Assembly (NCBI RefSeq): GCF_030867145.1 | Contig: NC_134434.1 | Coordinates: 496,001-560,000 of the forward strand | Direction: 5' to 3' | Origin: Opisthocomus hoazin | Taxonomy: Eukaryota; Chordata; Aves; Opisthocomiformes; Opisthocomidae | Length of the DNA: 64,000 nt | Part shown: positions 10,991 to 22,775 of the stretch, piece after piece | Numbering within the stretch: position 1 is the stretch's first letter | Layout of the letters: every line of letters starts with the position of its first letter | Program-made: the position numbers and the translations under genes | The notes under the pieces: model-generated | What the model was told of the DNA's origin: nothing | Databases searched by the model: none | Seen by the model: the letters and a program-made list of their open reading frames with translations, nothing else

Positions 10991-12879
10991 GGGCAGCTGA
11001 CTTCCACCCGGCAGGTGCCTGTAGGCGTTGGCATCTCCCTGCTTCTCTTCTGTTTTCTGGATGGCATTTTGCAAAGCTTTACCACCCATACTTAGTTGTT
11101 ACTCTTCAAAAGCCAGTTCTTTTACCGTTAACAAATACAAATAATTGTAAATGCTCACTGTAAGCAAATAAAGGTAAAATATGTGCATAAACTTCTAGCT
11201 GGAGTGGCCAGTATTCAGAAATAAAAGCTGCCTGAGGAGCAGAAGTCTGCCCTGAACAGCTATGCCCTCCCCTCGTGTATCTGCCAATCGTTCTGTGCAC
11301 TGACCAGCGCCTGGCCAAACGAGCCGACTAAACCAAGCAACTAATCAAAGTCCAAAGTACATGCCAATCGATAAAACTGCCGTGGCACAACCAAAACCTG
11401 AAGACTGGCAGCTGTAACCGCGAGGCCCTTCGGAACCCGAGATGGCAGAACAGCAAGACATTCACGGCACAACCGAGCAGGGGCTCTGCGAGGCCCTTCG
11501 ACTGCTGCCGGCACCGTGCGCTTCGCGACTGGAGGGCCTTCGAGCAGCAGTGTGACAGCAGCAGCCCAGTAGTTTAAGTCACCTAACCAGGAGAAAAACC
11601 ACTAGATTATGAAACGATTGTACACATACCAACGTTGCCCCAGACGGCCAAATTGCTAGTTACTGCAAACCTTTAATTACAGAGGAACAGAGTGACATAA
11701 AGATTAAGGTGACAATTGGCAGTCCATATGCAGATGTGGTACAGAATGTTTTTCTATGCAGTATAAAGAAAAAAAAAGGATACATTTAGGAGATTCGGTA
11801 AGCAACGACAAAGAGTAAATGGAATAGAAGATGTAAAAGTAACGGGGATATTGGGAAACAGCGGTAACCACCACGATTAGTTAGGGGTGTAATGAAAGCT
11901 CAGCTTGAGCCGAACTACTTAACTGTGGTTCTTGACCATTACAGACAAAATATACTCGGCAGTAAGAAGCAGCATTTTCAGTGCAGCAGAATGACAGGAT
12001 AACTGCACAGTTTCACTGTTTGACACAGAACAGGAAAAATTATGTGTAGATCTGTGCAAGCATGGAACAAAATGAAGCAACCAGACACTGAGGACTGCGT
12101 GCAGTTACAGACCCTGCACCCCCAACACACAGGAGCTGGGCATTTCCTGGGTGACAAAGCTGAAACAACTCTTCCTGATACACAGACCAGCCAGGAGAGC
12201 TGAGCAAAGTCCCCACGTAGTGCTCAAGCTGTGGTTTTCAGTCTCGCGGTACAACAGGAGCAGTAATTTAATTCCAGCCTTGCCACATAGGCAGGTTTCA
12301 TACCAAGTAGCCTGAATTGCCAGGCTGTCAGCACACCGTGGTGTTGCCGAATGCGAGTGTTGTGTGTACCTTCCAGTTACCGATTTTTACCGGCTACGCT
12401 TTCCCAAAGGTGGTCCCCAGCTCCTCCGTGCTATTTTGACCGCGGGCTGACCCCACACGCTACACTCCAGGTAAGGCTATCACAACCATGTGGAGCCGAT
12501 GATAGCACCAACTGGATTTCTACATTTTCCAACCGAAATACCAGTTGTTGGCATGCATTCTTAGCTTAGCATTCACCCAGAAAGCGGTTATTTTATGGCT
12601 TATGAAAGACTATGACAGCTATTTAGGGTATGTATAGAAAATATCTTGGTCCCCAATAAAAATAAATCTTAGCCAATGTTTATGTTTCTGCCCTTAGTGT
12701 TTTCATCACAGAAATGGGATCAGTTATATGGCCCAAAGATCCTGTTTTTTTCAAAGCAAGTACACGAGTTAATGTACCGTTTTCCAAGATCTTTTTTGTT
12801 AACGTCATTCTTTTCTTTAGCAAAGGCAATCTTAAACTCAAGAAGCCTTCACGCTTTGAAGGGGTCCTTCTACCCACCG
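10991..12879. other. Intergenic sequence between the two CpG islands
   Basis: Mixed-composition DNA upstream of HLF without a recognisable gene. Three near-copies of a CpG-containing dodecamer, (C/G)GAGG(C/G)CCTTCG, occur at 11421-11432, 11489-11500 and 11531-11542. Nothing else is supported. Confidence 0.5.
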
Positions 12880-13159
12880 GCCGGGCCTACCACGACGGGA
12901 AGCCCCCGCTGCCATACGGGTCCAGCGCAGGACCACACAGCCCAGCTGGGGACACCCCGGTCCCCACGGCCCTGGGCCGTCCTACCGGGCTCGGTTCTGC
13001 CTTGGGGGTTCGCGGCAGCGCTCCGAGCCGAACCGCTCCCCGCTCACAGTCCCGCACGGCGGGAAGCGGGGGAGGGAGGGGGGGCACCGCCGACCGCCTC
13101 GACCTCCGAGCACCCTCGCCCCCCCCAGCTCCCGCCACCGTCACGCGCGTGAGGGCCGT

Positions 13160-13165
13160 CACGTG
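13160..13165. promoter_or_regulatory. Canonical E-box CACGTG in the second CpG island
   Basis: Perfect CACGTG palindrome within a CpG island. It is the class of site bound by CLOCK/BMAL1, USF or MYC proteins. PAR-bZIP genes (best known for DBP) are clock-controlled through such E-boxes; use here is inference. Confidence 0.5.
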
Positions 13166-13176
13166 AGCGCGCGGGC

Positions 13177-13187
13177 TGACCTACTTT
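13177..13187 (-). promoter_or_regulatory. ROR-element-like site (AAAGTAGGTCA)
   Basis: On the minus strand AAAGTAGGTCA fits the ROR/REV-ERB monomer consensus (A/T)A(A/T)NT(A/G)GGTCA. It lies 11 bases from the E-box and 3 bases from a CCAAT motif at 13191-13195. It could equally be read as a degenerate nuclear-receptor half-site. Confidence 0.45.
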
Positions 13188-14807
13188 GGGCCAATGGCGG
13201 GGCCCGGGCGGGCGCGCGCGCGCCTCCGCGCAGCACCCGGCTCAGCGACCCCGCCGGCAGCAGGGCAGCCCCGCCGCGTGCCCCCCCGCGGGAGCGCGCC
13301 GCCCCCTGCCGGCCGCGGGGACCCCCCCCGGGCCGCGCTCCCGTGTGGAGCGGGCCGCGGCCGGTTGGCGCGCGCGGGGGGGGGGGGTGATGTGTGTGTG
13401 TGAAGCCGCGCGGGGCACCGCGGGCGCGCGAGTGGGCCCCGCTCCCCCGGCCGGCGAGGGGTGTGGAGGGGGCCGTGCCGCCCGGGCTGCTGCGACCGCC
13501 GTCCGTGCTTTTAAACTGGATAAAGACTGATGGTTTACCCCCGCTGAAGTTACTCTAAACGGGTTTCACACAGGAGGTGCTGCTTGCTTTAAGTAAAAAA
13601 AATTAAATAATCAGCACAGTTGAGGAGAAAGAGGTTTGCTGCTTTGCTGCAGGTCTCGTCCTTCATTGGATGTGCAGAGCATGCAATGGTGATGGGGAAT
13701 TCGGCTCTGAAATCTCCTCTGGAAACCAGATCCCAGTTTTCCCTCACCCCATGGAAAGCTGGAGCCCAAGTTCTCTTCAGGGACGCCTCTGACCAGTGCC
13801 TTCCGGGGGCCTGCGCGGGTTTTCCCCCCACACACAGACAAGCGTGGGCCGGGAGGGCTGTGCGCCAGTAGATGGGCAGAGAGCGGTAGCCCCGTGCTGG
13901 AGGAACCATGAGCCCTCGCAGCCAGCGCAGGGGCTGAGCCCTGGGCTCCGTACGGAGTTACGTGTGGGTTGGCCTGGAGAATCCAGCCCTGTTCTCTGAC
14001 CGTCTCGTCCGGGCTCGGGGCTCAGCAGCAGCCAGCACCGGACGTGCAGTTTGAGGAACCGCTGGGACCTGAGCAGGCAGGCGTACGGCCGCAGCTGGGC
14101 TGCCAGTGGCACCTCGATTCCGCTGGTGGGTTGCTCTCTTTTAAGTATGGTCTGTCTGGAGAAAAGAATTCCAGAAGTAGGGGGTAACAAGCTGTGAGGT
14201 GGAGAGAGAGGACAAATAATGCAGGAGAATGGGCTTTTGGGCCAAGGCACAGGACAGGAAGAGGAAATGGTTTATGGTACCTTAAATGCCTTCCAGTGTA
14301 TCGACAGAGCGATCCCCACCTCGGCCCTTTAGGAGCCAAAACAATAGGTGAAAGGATCGAGTGAGATGCAGAAAAAAACAGAATTTGAAGAGATTTGAGA
14401 TTCAGCCTTCATTCGAGTTCTGATTTGTCCTAAACCAGTGCAGCGTTCCCAGAGTGGCCTCAGACAGCGGGACGTTAAATGCTGTGCTGTGCGATGCGTA
14501 ACAGAGAGCCACATGAGTGCATTCAGATACCCACACCCTAACCGGAGCTCAAACACGGCGGCTTTTGAAGGCAAGGCTGAGAAGCGCCAAGGAGCACAGC
14601 CTGTCCCCTCTTCCTCCACCATTGCAGAGGTTCTGGAAGTAGCTCACCTTGGCTTCCCAAGTGAAAGTCGCTACAACAGCGCTGAATTACTTAAAAATTG
14701 ATGTTTATTGTCCATGTGGTGTGCAGCTGAGTGAGCTGCTGTGGCTCCTCACAAGAGGAAAATGCTTGTTGAATGAACCATGATCTGCCCCCGCCTTGTT
14801 TGTTTGT

Positions 14808-14842
14808 TTTTTTTTTTTTTTCAAATTTTTTTTTTTTTTTTT
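14808..14842 (-). repeat. Interrupted poly(T) tract (poly(A) on minus)
   Basis: Two long T runs separated by CAAA. On the minus strand this is an A-rich tail following sequence that could be an old retroposed insert, but no parent gene or target-site duplication was recognised. It may be only a simple repeat. Confidence 0.5.
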
Positions 14843-16273
14843 AGGTTTAATTGAGTGTGGGAGAGACAGGTTTGGAACTGCTTTTGGGTGATGGCAGAGG
14901 AACTTCTCTTAAGTAATCTCGGGTGGTTCCAAAAGGCATTCCAGTTCTCAGAAAAATAGGTATTACTAGTCATTTTTTTATACGCTATGAGTTGAAAGAT
15001 TAACAATTTTCTCTGCCAAAGTTTACAGTCAGCCTTTACCATGACAGTAGATCAAATACATGTACTTGCCTGGGCAGCTGACCTGGTTTGAACTCAGCAA
15101 GCGTCACTCTCAGCAATGACTGCATTTCTGGAACAAATACTCTGCTGTGCTTTTTAAAGCAACCTTCACCTTCTGAAGCATTAACAGCCCCTCAAACCCG
15201 TTGCAGGCACCGAGTGCCCTGGGTGCCTTGGCGAACTGTTTAGACCCAGTAGGTGTAGCCAGCCAGATGACAAAACTGGATTGAGACAAGCAATAAGGGA
15301 GTAGCTGGCCTGTTTTGCAGTCAGACCTTCCCCTGAATAAGGACAACTCCCAGCTGGTGCCAGCGGGAGAAGCAACTTGATCCTCCCGTTTATTCCTCTC
15401 TACTCCATTCCTCTTCCTTTCTCACTTTTGGCTTGCATGCTGCAGAAAGACAGTTAGAAATAGCTGTTCTTACATGCTCAGGCTGTTTGATTTTGGAAGT
15501 TGGCATTGGTTTTGCTGGAGATGGAAAAGCACCCACGAACGCGGAATAAAACAGCCCATCCCCAGGCAGAGCTGTAACAGAAGGGAGGAGTGGAAGGTGC
15601 AGGAGCTGAGCATCTCCTCCTTATTCAGAGTTTCTATTGAAATCAATGACCCAGATTTCTCTGACTTCAAATGGCTGTTTTCAGAGAGCTCGCAGGAGGC
15701 ACGGGGCTGGGAAAGGTCAGGCAGAATTTAGCCTGAAGTATTCTGCCCGTGTAGGCTTATCAGGTGTGGATCCATCAAAGTCAATACTAAAAACCCGTGT
15801 TCTTCAATGAGATCTGCAAAAGGCGCTGAAGTGACTCGTACTCTGGGCTTCAGGCTTGCAAGGCTGCCCTAAGCTTGGGATTTCTTTCTGCCTTGTACTT
15901 CGGTGATCAGTTCTGTGACAACCACCTTGCTCCCAGGTTTCCCTCTTAAAAAAACATTTAAAAATTGCCCAAACTAGTTTTCAACCCCATGGGCTTAAAT
16001 TATTAAGAACCCAGAAACATGGTAAACCTCTCTTATCCTTGGCAAGAAAGCCTGACCTTCTGCAGAAAACTGGGAAGATTCCTACAGACAAAAATCAGGC
16101 TTCTAAATGTAAAGGCATTAGAGTGATGCTGTGTCTCTTTATGAAAGAATTATTGTAACTGCATGCATTTTAAAAGAGCAGCAAGTAGTGCAAAAATGCA
16201 CATTATTAATCGGTATGCAGTTTATCCTGTAGGTTTAGATTCATGAAGTCTTGTAGATGAGACTGGTTCAGTT

Positions 16274-16294
16274 CCCCCCCCCCCCCCCCCCCCC
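16274..16294. repeat. Poly(C) mononucleotide run
   Basis: Twenty-one consecutive C residues between GTT and TTG. Length may be imprecise in the assembly because such runs are error-prone. Confidence 0.9.
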
Positions 16295-19200
16295 TTGTTT
16301 TAATGTACTCCCACTTTCAGCTATATAGAGCAGCAGAACAGATTCCCAATACTAACGCCAGCCTGCAGCACCCTGCGTTAGCCCAGCCAGGGGGATTCTG
16401 CTGAACTCTTACGGCCCGTTTTATTCTGTTTAAACCTCTCATCAGAAATTTCATTTGGAAACTGGTTGCTATCTCAGTATTAGAATATGCACATTGAATA
16501 TGTTAAATATCAGCGTGCCAGGCTTCCCAGGTTTTTGCAAACCTGCTTATGCAAATATCGTAATGCAACATAGAGACAGTAACAAAGAACGCTGTCTTAA
16601 GAAGCAAATGTACCCTGGATTCCGTGCATGTATCTCCCTACTTTATTGATACAGAAAGTCTGATTAGATCTCTGAAGATTAGTTTAAAAGGGCTTGAAAA
16701 AATAAAGTTTTAGTAACTCGGATTTTTTTTTTTTAATGTCTATTCAAACATAGAAGCAGTTTTACTGATACAGAGCATCCCAAAGCTGGATTTGAGCCGT
16801 ATGGCTCTGCTGGGTCTATCAACAGGAGAAGGAAGTGTTTCCCCATGATCGTGCGTTGGCTTTGTCTTACCGGTGTCCAGGGCCACCGCGAGCTGTGACG
16901 CAGGATGGAGCAGCTGCACACTGGGGATTGTGCTCGAGGGAAAGGAACAGATTCAGAGCATTCAGACCATGAGTCCTCCTACCTCTTCTTTCTGCTGGAG
17001 TCAGCAGCTCTGCACAAGTCCTGCTCCTCGTTTTATCTTCGGAAACAGTAGACTAATTGCTAACGTCTCCTACAAGGACAGATGCATACAGAAAAGATGT
17101 ACGCTAAAAGAGATGCATAATATTTGCCATTTCAAACAGTGTTCAGCTTTGTGCTGTCAGCTTTGTAAAGTTGTTTTTATGCGTTGGAAGTTAATTGAAA
17201 TGAATACAATGATAGCTGGCAGCTGTATCATAATAACACTGCGATATACATGTGGACACAAGGAAGCATAGAAACATTGCTATTATTTCTTGCTTTATTC
17301 TGCCTTTGACTTATTTTTTAATGTCATATTTTATTTTAAAGTTATCTGCCCTGATCTGCAGTGCATAGTTGGCTGTAGTTGGACTAAAGATATTCTTGTC
17401 TATAGGTTTTCCTGGCCAGGCATTTAGACTGTAAGCTATATTGAAAGCATCAGGCAGAAAGTTATACTGAAGACAACAGACATAGCTAGTTTAATATTAA
17501 ACCAGCTTTGTATTATTTTTATTCCTGTTCATTTTTAAAGCCTTTAAAAATTTTTCTTTAATTAGTTGCCTTGCACAGTAAGTTGTTTTTGAAGGCTCAC
17601 AACTACCATTTTCATAGGCAGTTTTTTCAGTTTTGGTGGGTTTTTTTTTCTCCCCTAAACCACCAAAGGGCATAAACATATTTACAGTTTTCTATAGCCA
17701 TCTGACAGCATGTGTGCAAGGAAACAGAGATGTCCTCCTCCTCCTGTATTTTCCCTTAAATGGCTTTGACCTCGAGAATATATTACGTTGATTGGCATGA
17801 GAAAGGCGGCTGTGATCTTATTCTTGCTGTTTGTTACAGCAGTTTCAAACTTATCAAAGGAAGAAATAGAGACTTTTTAGATGGCTGCTTGCCAACATCA
17901 CTAATCAGAATTTTAATGAGAGTTTTCTTTTTGAGGCCTAAATTAGGTCTAATTAACAATATATAATGCAAATGTAGAATGCCATGAAGGGGATGCAGTC
18001 TACTGCATATAGAATGCGTTTCAGTCTCTTTACAAATAGAAATATTGAACAAAACACACATTCTTATGCTGTTTTAATTATATGCAGCTTTTATTTTTTT
18101 TAACTGTTATGCTTGAATGAACAAATCGCCTTTAGAAAATGTGCTCCTAGACTTTGATAACAACTTCGACATCTCTGAAGGGGAATAATGCAGGTGCTTA
18201 TGGCTGACCGCCCAGATGATCTCCATTCCCTTTGACACAGACTCCTGAAAACGCCAGCCCAACACCTGCTGCTGCCGTTGCGACCGCGGGACCTGGGCCC
18301 TTTGACTTCCCCCGAGTGCTCCGCTTGCCATCACCGCGTCTTCCGACGGACCACGCGTCCCTGGTACTTTGTGGGCTGGGTAACTCGCCTGCAGCTCCCA
18401 TTTCCCAACCATCACAAAAGGCACAGTTGTATTTAGTCTACACACACTGTTTTTCTCCAAGCATTGAAGACAGAAAATGATTAGCAACTACAAAACGTCA
18501 TCCTCAAAGCACAGCATTGTTTCTTCCCTCCAAGTGTATTTTGCGCAACGGGGGATAAACCAGAAGGACTTTTCTCTTTCCCCCCTGCAAGATTTTGTTG
18601 TTATTTATGGTACTGCAGTTCAGTTTTTTCCTTCTCTGGCTTATCTGTTACATATGGAGTATGTCAAAATAGGAGAGTTGCTCAGATGCAGCTAAACACC
18701 CCAAAGCACAGAATTGCAGCTTCTGCCTCAAACTATTTCATTCACCTACTGCCACCATTAACCAGGAGGTCTCTTGCAAAGCCTTCTTCCAAATTTCATG
18801 TTTAGTAAACAAACCTCATTTCTTTATGCCAGCTAAAACAATATCTCTTCTGATTCATTTAGCTCATGTAACTAAAGATGAATAGTAGTAGCAACAATAG
18901 GGGTAAAAAAATCCACCAAAGCAGACCAGAAAGAAAAGACACCCCCAATCCAATACTCCTCTTTGCACAGACTCCACGTTGTCATTTCTAGTAGCGCTGG
19001 GTTGAAGCATTCAGAATGCTTGAGCAGGACTTCTAAGTGTTGCTCTAGGCCAGGTTTATCTGCGAAGCTGTAACTAGAGCTCATGTTAATTGATAGCATC
19101 TGTAGTTAATGAGATACTTGATCAACTGACCATTAGCTTTGAACTAACATCAGACATATTCTAAATAATAGCCATTGCAAATGTGTATTTCTTAAAGCAT

Positions 19201-21531
19201 GTAAATAAATATATTCAGAGCAATTTTAAGGGAAGAGCCAAACCACAGGGCAGAGGGAGCCAGAGTCATTTTGCATCTGTTACAACACTCAGGATAACGT
19301 TTTGGTTGACTTATAGTGGAAATATTTGTTTTTCAGCTGGAATTTTGGTAACTCGGAACAGATGTTCACAGCTATGTTGGAACACTATCTGCCCATGCTT
19401 GTCTCTTAAATCAAGTGCTGTTAACGCATTTAAACAAATCTAGGAAAAAATTAATATACTATGAAATTACTAATCTTACAAAAGGTACATAGTAATGAGA
19501 TTCCAATTTGATGATCTTTGCATTTTATCAGAATCTCAAGGCACACAATAACACATGCAAATAACTACCAAAGCTGCCGAATTTCAGCTGTGTTATGGCT
19601 CTGGATGGAGGAGAAGAGGAGAAGCGCTTGTCTATCGATATTTTTTTCAAAGCCTTGTAGTGTTGAACCAACTCAGATTTTCAACTTTTTTTCCACCTTC
19701 ACTGAGCTAGGGAATACTTAAACAAGGGGAGAGAAGGAAGTTCTTGTAATGAGAAAGTTATTTGTATCTCGTAAAAATCATTAGGAATTCCGTATATTAT
19801 TTTAAAAGGTCCCATTTATACTACTTGCACCTCAGACCTCTGATTGCAGAGCAGCCACGAATACAGTCCTCTCTTCCCCACTGATTTACTCGAGTCCCTC
19901 AACATTTAGCCAGAAAAGGAGAGGGAGCGCGTCTCTACGCTCATTAAATTAGCTGGGCGAGCAGCTTGTTCTGAAATCCACAGACACCTTTGCATTCACT
20001 TTGGTGGCACTGAGCTCCTCAGCTCAGAAGCAAACGGCACTGCTGTCAGTCTGGAGAGGCTGCCTTTTATTCTTATTTTTCCTTTTTTCCTAGGGAGGCA
20101 AGTTACAGTCTCGTCTCCAAGTGCAAACATCCAAAGCTATTTGCTAATGCGAATTCCAGATTGCCAGTGAAGCTCTGCCTGATGTCTTTACCTTATGAAG
20201 TCTGTTGTTTCTTCTAGGAACTTTCAGATATTCTTCTGCAGTGTTTTTGCTTCCCAGGAAAGATCCAAGTAAGATGGCATGCAGCTATTTAATGGTTATC
20301 CCATTTGCAGCTCCCTTGCTGTCCAGGTGGCATCCGTATTCTTAATGGCTGAAAGCATTAGCAGCATCAGAGAGGAGCCAGTGGCTTGTTTCTGTGTGAA
20401 GCAAACATTTGGATTACAGTTACTGCATTAAGCTCCTGAAGGTGTACACAGAGATGTTTCCTCCCCAATTTGATGCACTTGTAGTCATGCTTGATGATAC
20501 GCTGGGCCTGGGGAAGGCTGCCTGCTGGGCTGTCCTTCATGCCGTCAGCTGAGAAGAGCAGAGGCAGAGCATGTGGAGCACGGCTTCTCCTTGGGCCTCA
20601 GCTGTTTTCCACCAGTATCTCATCCTCAGAGATACACTATTAACATTCAAAGAAGTGGAACCTCAGTACAATTTTGTTGTGCAAATGCAGTACCAATGCA
20701 GATTTTACTAGACTATATTCTTTGCAAGTAAGTTAGTATTTATAGCAGTGACATGAGTCACCTCGCTAGATACCATGGATACAGCATTTCATCCGCTAAC
20801 TCCATTAAGTACAATCAGCTTCTCACAATATTTTGCACTTGTACAACCAAATGGTTGTTTTGCGCCTTGGGACACTCCTTCCTTGCACTGAAAGGCCTCT
20901 ACAGCCAAGAAGCTTCCACAGAGCAGAAACAAAACTGCAGCTGCTGTAGACTTTTAGACAAGCTTTGTAGAACATTCCTCTGATACTTTGCTCAGACATC
21001 CAGCACTATCACTGTATCTTTTTTGTTATCTAACTGACTTGTCAACTGCTATATTCTGTGAGTTCTTCCTTGGAAAAGCTGTCCCTTCTCCAAGCAGGGC
21101 CATATTGCCTTGTTATGTGAAGGTCCTTCAGCAGCAGGCATTAGACCCAGGCACCCCGGAGATACCAGAGTGCGGGGTTCTCACAGCTGTCTGCACCCTG
21201 TGCTCGTGGTCGTGGGTCTGAGAAATGTATTCGCTCTCGGTCTGTTTGCAATCCCTTATATTTGGGTTTTAAGCTACGAGGCATCTCAAGACTGAGGTCC
21301 CAGCTGGGTGGGAAGAGTCGTGCAATAGCACTGAAAGGTGCAGAACTAAATCTGCTGTTTATCATACATGTGGTCCAGGAGTTTTCGTCACTGGAAATGA
21401 TCTTCCATGTGTTATCAGGTGGAAAAGTTCTGAACTGTTTTTTTTAATACTCTATTTGAAGAATAACATTTTCTTCTAACTGAAACCTTTACACCTGATC
21501 TGCAGCCTTCAGTTATCAAGACAGTTCAGTA

Positions 21532-21640
21532 CAGGGGTTAAAGCACCAGGCTGGTGACCACTGCTCATCTCTCCAGCCTCTGCCATCACCTAATTTGTGA
21601 CCGTGGACAAGCCACTCAGTTTCTGTCAGTGTTGCCTGTC
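21532..21640 (+). repeat. MIR-like SINE fragment
   Basis: The order GGGGTTAAAGCACCAGGCT...TCTGCCATCACCTAATTTGTGACCGTGGACAAGCCACTCAGTTTCT follows the MIR core (TCTGCCACTTACT...TGTGACCTTGGGCAAGTCACT...), with the diagnostic tRNA-derived/CORE-SINE wording. It is heavily diverged, as expected for an amniote-age element in a bird. Confidence 0.6.
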
Positions 21641-22290
21641 TCGTTGTTTGTCCCTGTTTCTTGTAGGGGCAGGCAGGAGGACCTTAAGAGAGTAACATCT
21701 GTATCCCAGGTGGATATTTGCAGGAGTTAGCGATATGATTTCACGTATAAATAAGGTAATGAGGTCTATTATGACATTGGCAGATTGGAAGCGTCTTGTA
21801 CACGGCAGCCGGTTACTTGTTTCCAGCAATAAGTCCGGTAGCAGTACACTCTCTTTCTCTGAACCTCGCAGTAATAGCCTCTTCTTGCTCTCTCAAGCCC
21901 TGTTAATGAGCTGCTCAGAGGTTGGGAGGCAGCATCTGCTTGGTAACAGAGTCGGTATTGATCTCGGTTATTGCAGATTTCTGCACTTTGCTAGCACAGA
22001 CAAACAGCCTAAGGAGTGCTCATCGCAAGAAATCTGAACTGCCTAGATCCCAGTTAGGTGCTGAGGGTTTGATCCTGGTGGGTGCTGAATGCTTGTCGAG
22101 AGCCGCACCCTCCCCAGTGCATCGGGGGAGGTAAAGGCACCCTGCAGGTCCAGTCTGGCTTGGACAAGGAACCTGTGTGAGATCCCATCCTGCAAGGAAA
22201 CACCTTGGTTACTCTGGGTTACTGGTAGGTGAGACTAGTTTACTTATGAGTTGCACTGGGGTCCTTCTGAAGTCAGTCAAAGGCTTTATT

Positions 22291-22775
22291 ATCATAGAGT
22301 CACAGAGTGGTTTGGGTTGGAAGGGACTTTAAAGATTATCGAGTTCCAACCCCCTGCCACGGGCAGGGACCCCTTCCACCAGCCCAGGCTGCTCAAAGCC
22401 CCGTCCAACCTGGCCCTGCCAGGGAGGGGGCAGCCACAGCTTCTCTGGGCAGCCTGGGCCAGGGCCTCACCAGCCTCATAGGGAAGAATTCCTTCCTTAT
22501 AGCTAGTCTAAATGTACCTTCTTTCAGTTTAAAGTCATCACCCCTTGTCTTGTAAAAAGTCCCTCTCCAGCTTTCTTGTAGCCTGCTTCAGGTACTGGCA
22601 GGCTGGTCTAAGATCTCCCCGCAGCCTTCTCTTCTCCAGGCTGAGCAGCCCCAGCTCTCCCAGCCTTTCCTCCCATGAGGGGGGTTCCAGCCCTCGGATC
22701 ATTGCTGGGGCCTCCTCTGGCCTTGCTCCAACAGCTCCAGGTCTGTCCTGTGCTGAGGGCTCCAGAGCTGGACGC
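22291..22775 (-). mobile_element. CR1 LINE, 3' end fragment, minus orientation
   Basis: Starts with ATCATAGAGTCACAGAGTGG and TTTGGGTTGGAAGGGACTTT, the reverse complement of the CR1 3' terminus. It then runs through the CR1 3' end (GGCTGCTCAAAGCCCCGTCCAA, TTCCTTCCTTATAGCTAGTC, CTTCTCTTCCAGGCTGAGCA in sense with the plus strand). It is 5'-truncated near 22775, the usual CR1 form. It retains no complete reverse-transcriptase frame and is a molecular fossil. Confidence 0.92.

Larger units (their letters stand above)
12880..13510. promoter_or_regulatory. Second CpG island, 2.7-3.3 kb upstream of the HLF start
   Basis: About 600 bases of very GC- and CpG-rich DNA, separated from the HLF island by ordinary sequence. 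It carries CACGTG (13160-13165), TGACCTACTTT (13177-13187) and CCAATGGCGG (13191-13200) within 41 bases, and ends with a G run and a short TG repeat at 13376-13402. It could be an alternative or distal HLF promoter, the promoter of an unannotated non-coding transcript, or an enhancer. No open frame here resembles a known protein. Edges are by eye. Confidence 0.7.
13511..22290. other. Intergenic region, no gene recognised
   Basis: No exon, tRNA or other RNA gene could be supported. It contains long T-tracts at about 14808-14842, a 21-base C run at 16274-16294, and one MIR-like fragment (listed separately). Open frames such as 13777-14250 on minus have no recognisable domain and look accidental. 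Confidence 0.55.

Noticed and set aside
12887..13530. Several 66-158 codon frames in the second CpG island
   Set aside because: Low-complexity, Pro/Arg/Ala-rich frames on both strands at once; typical of CpG islands.
13777..14250. 157-codon minus frame
   Set aside because: No domain, no splice or promoter context, overlapping frames on the other strand of similar length.
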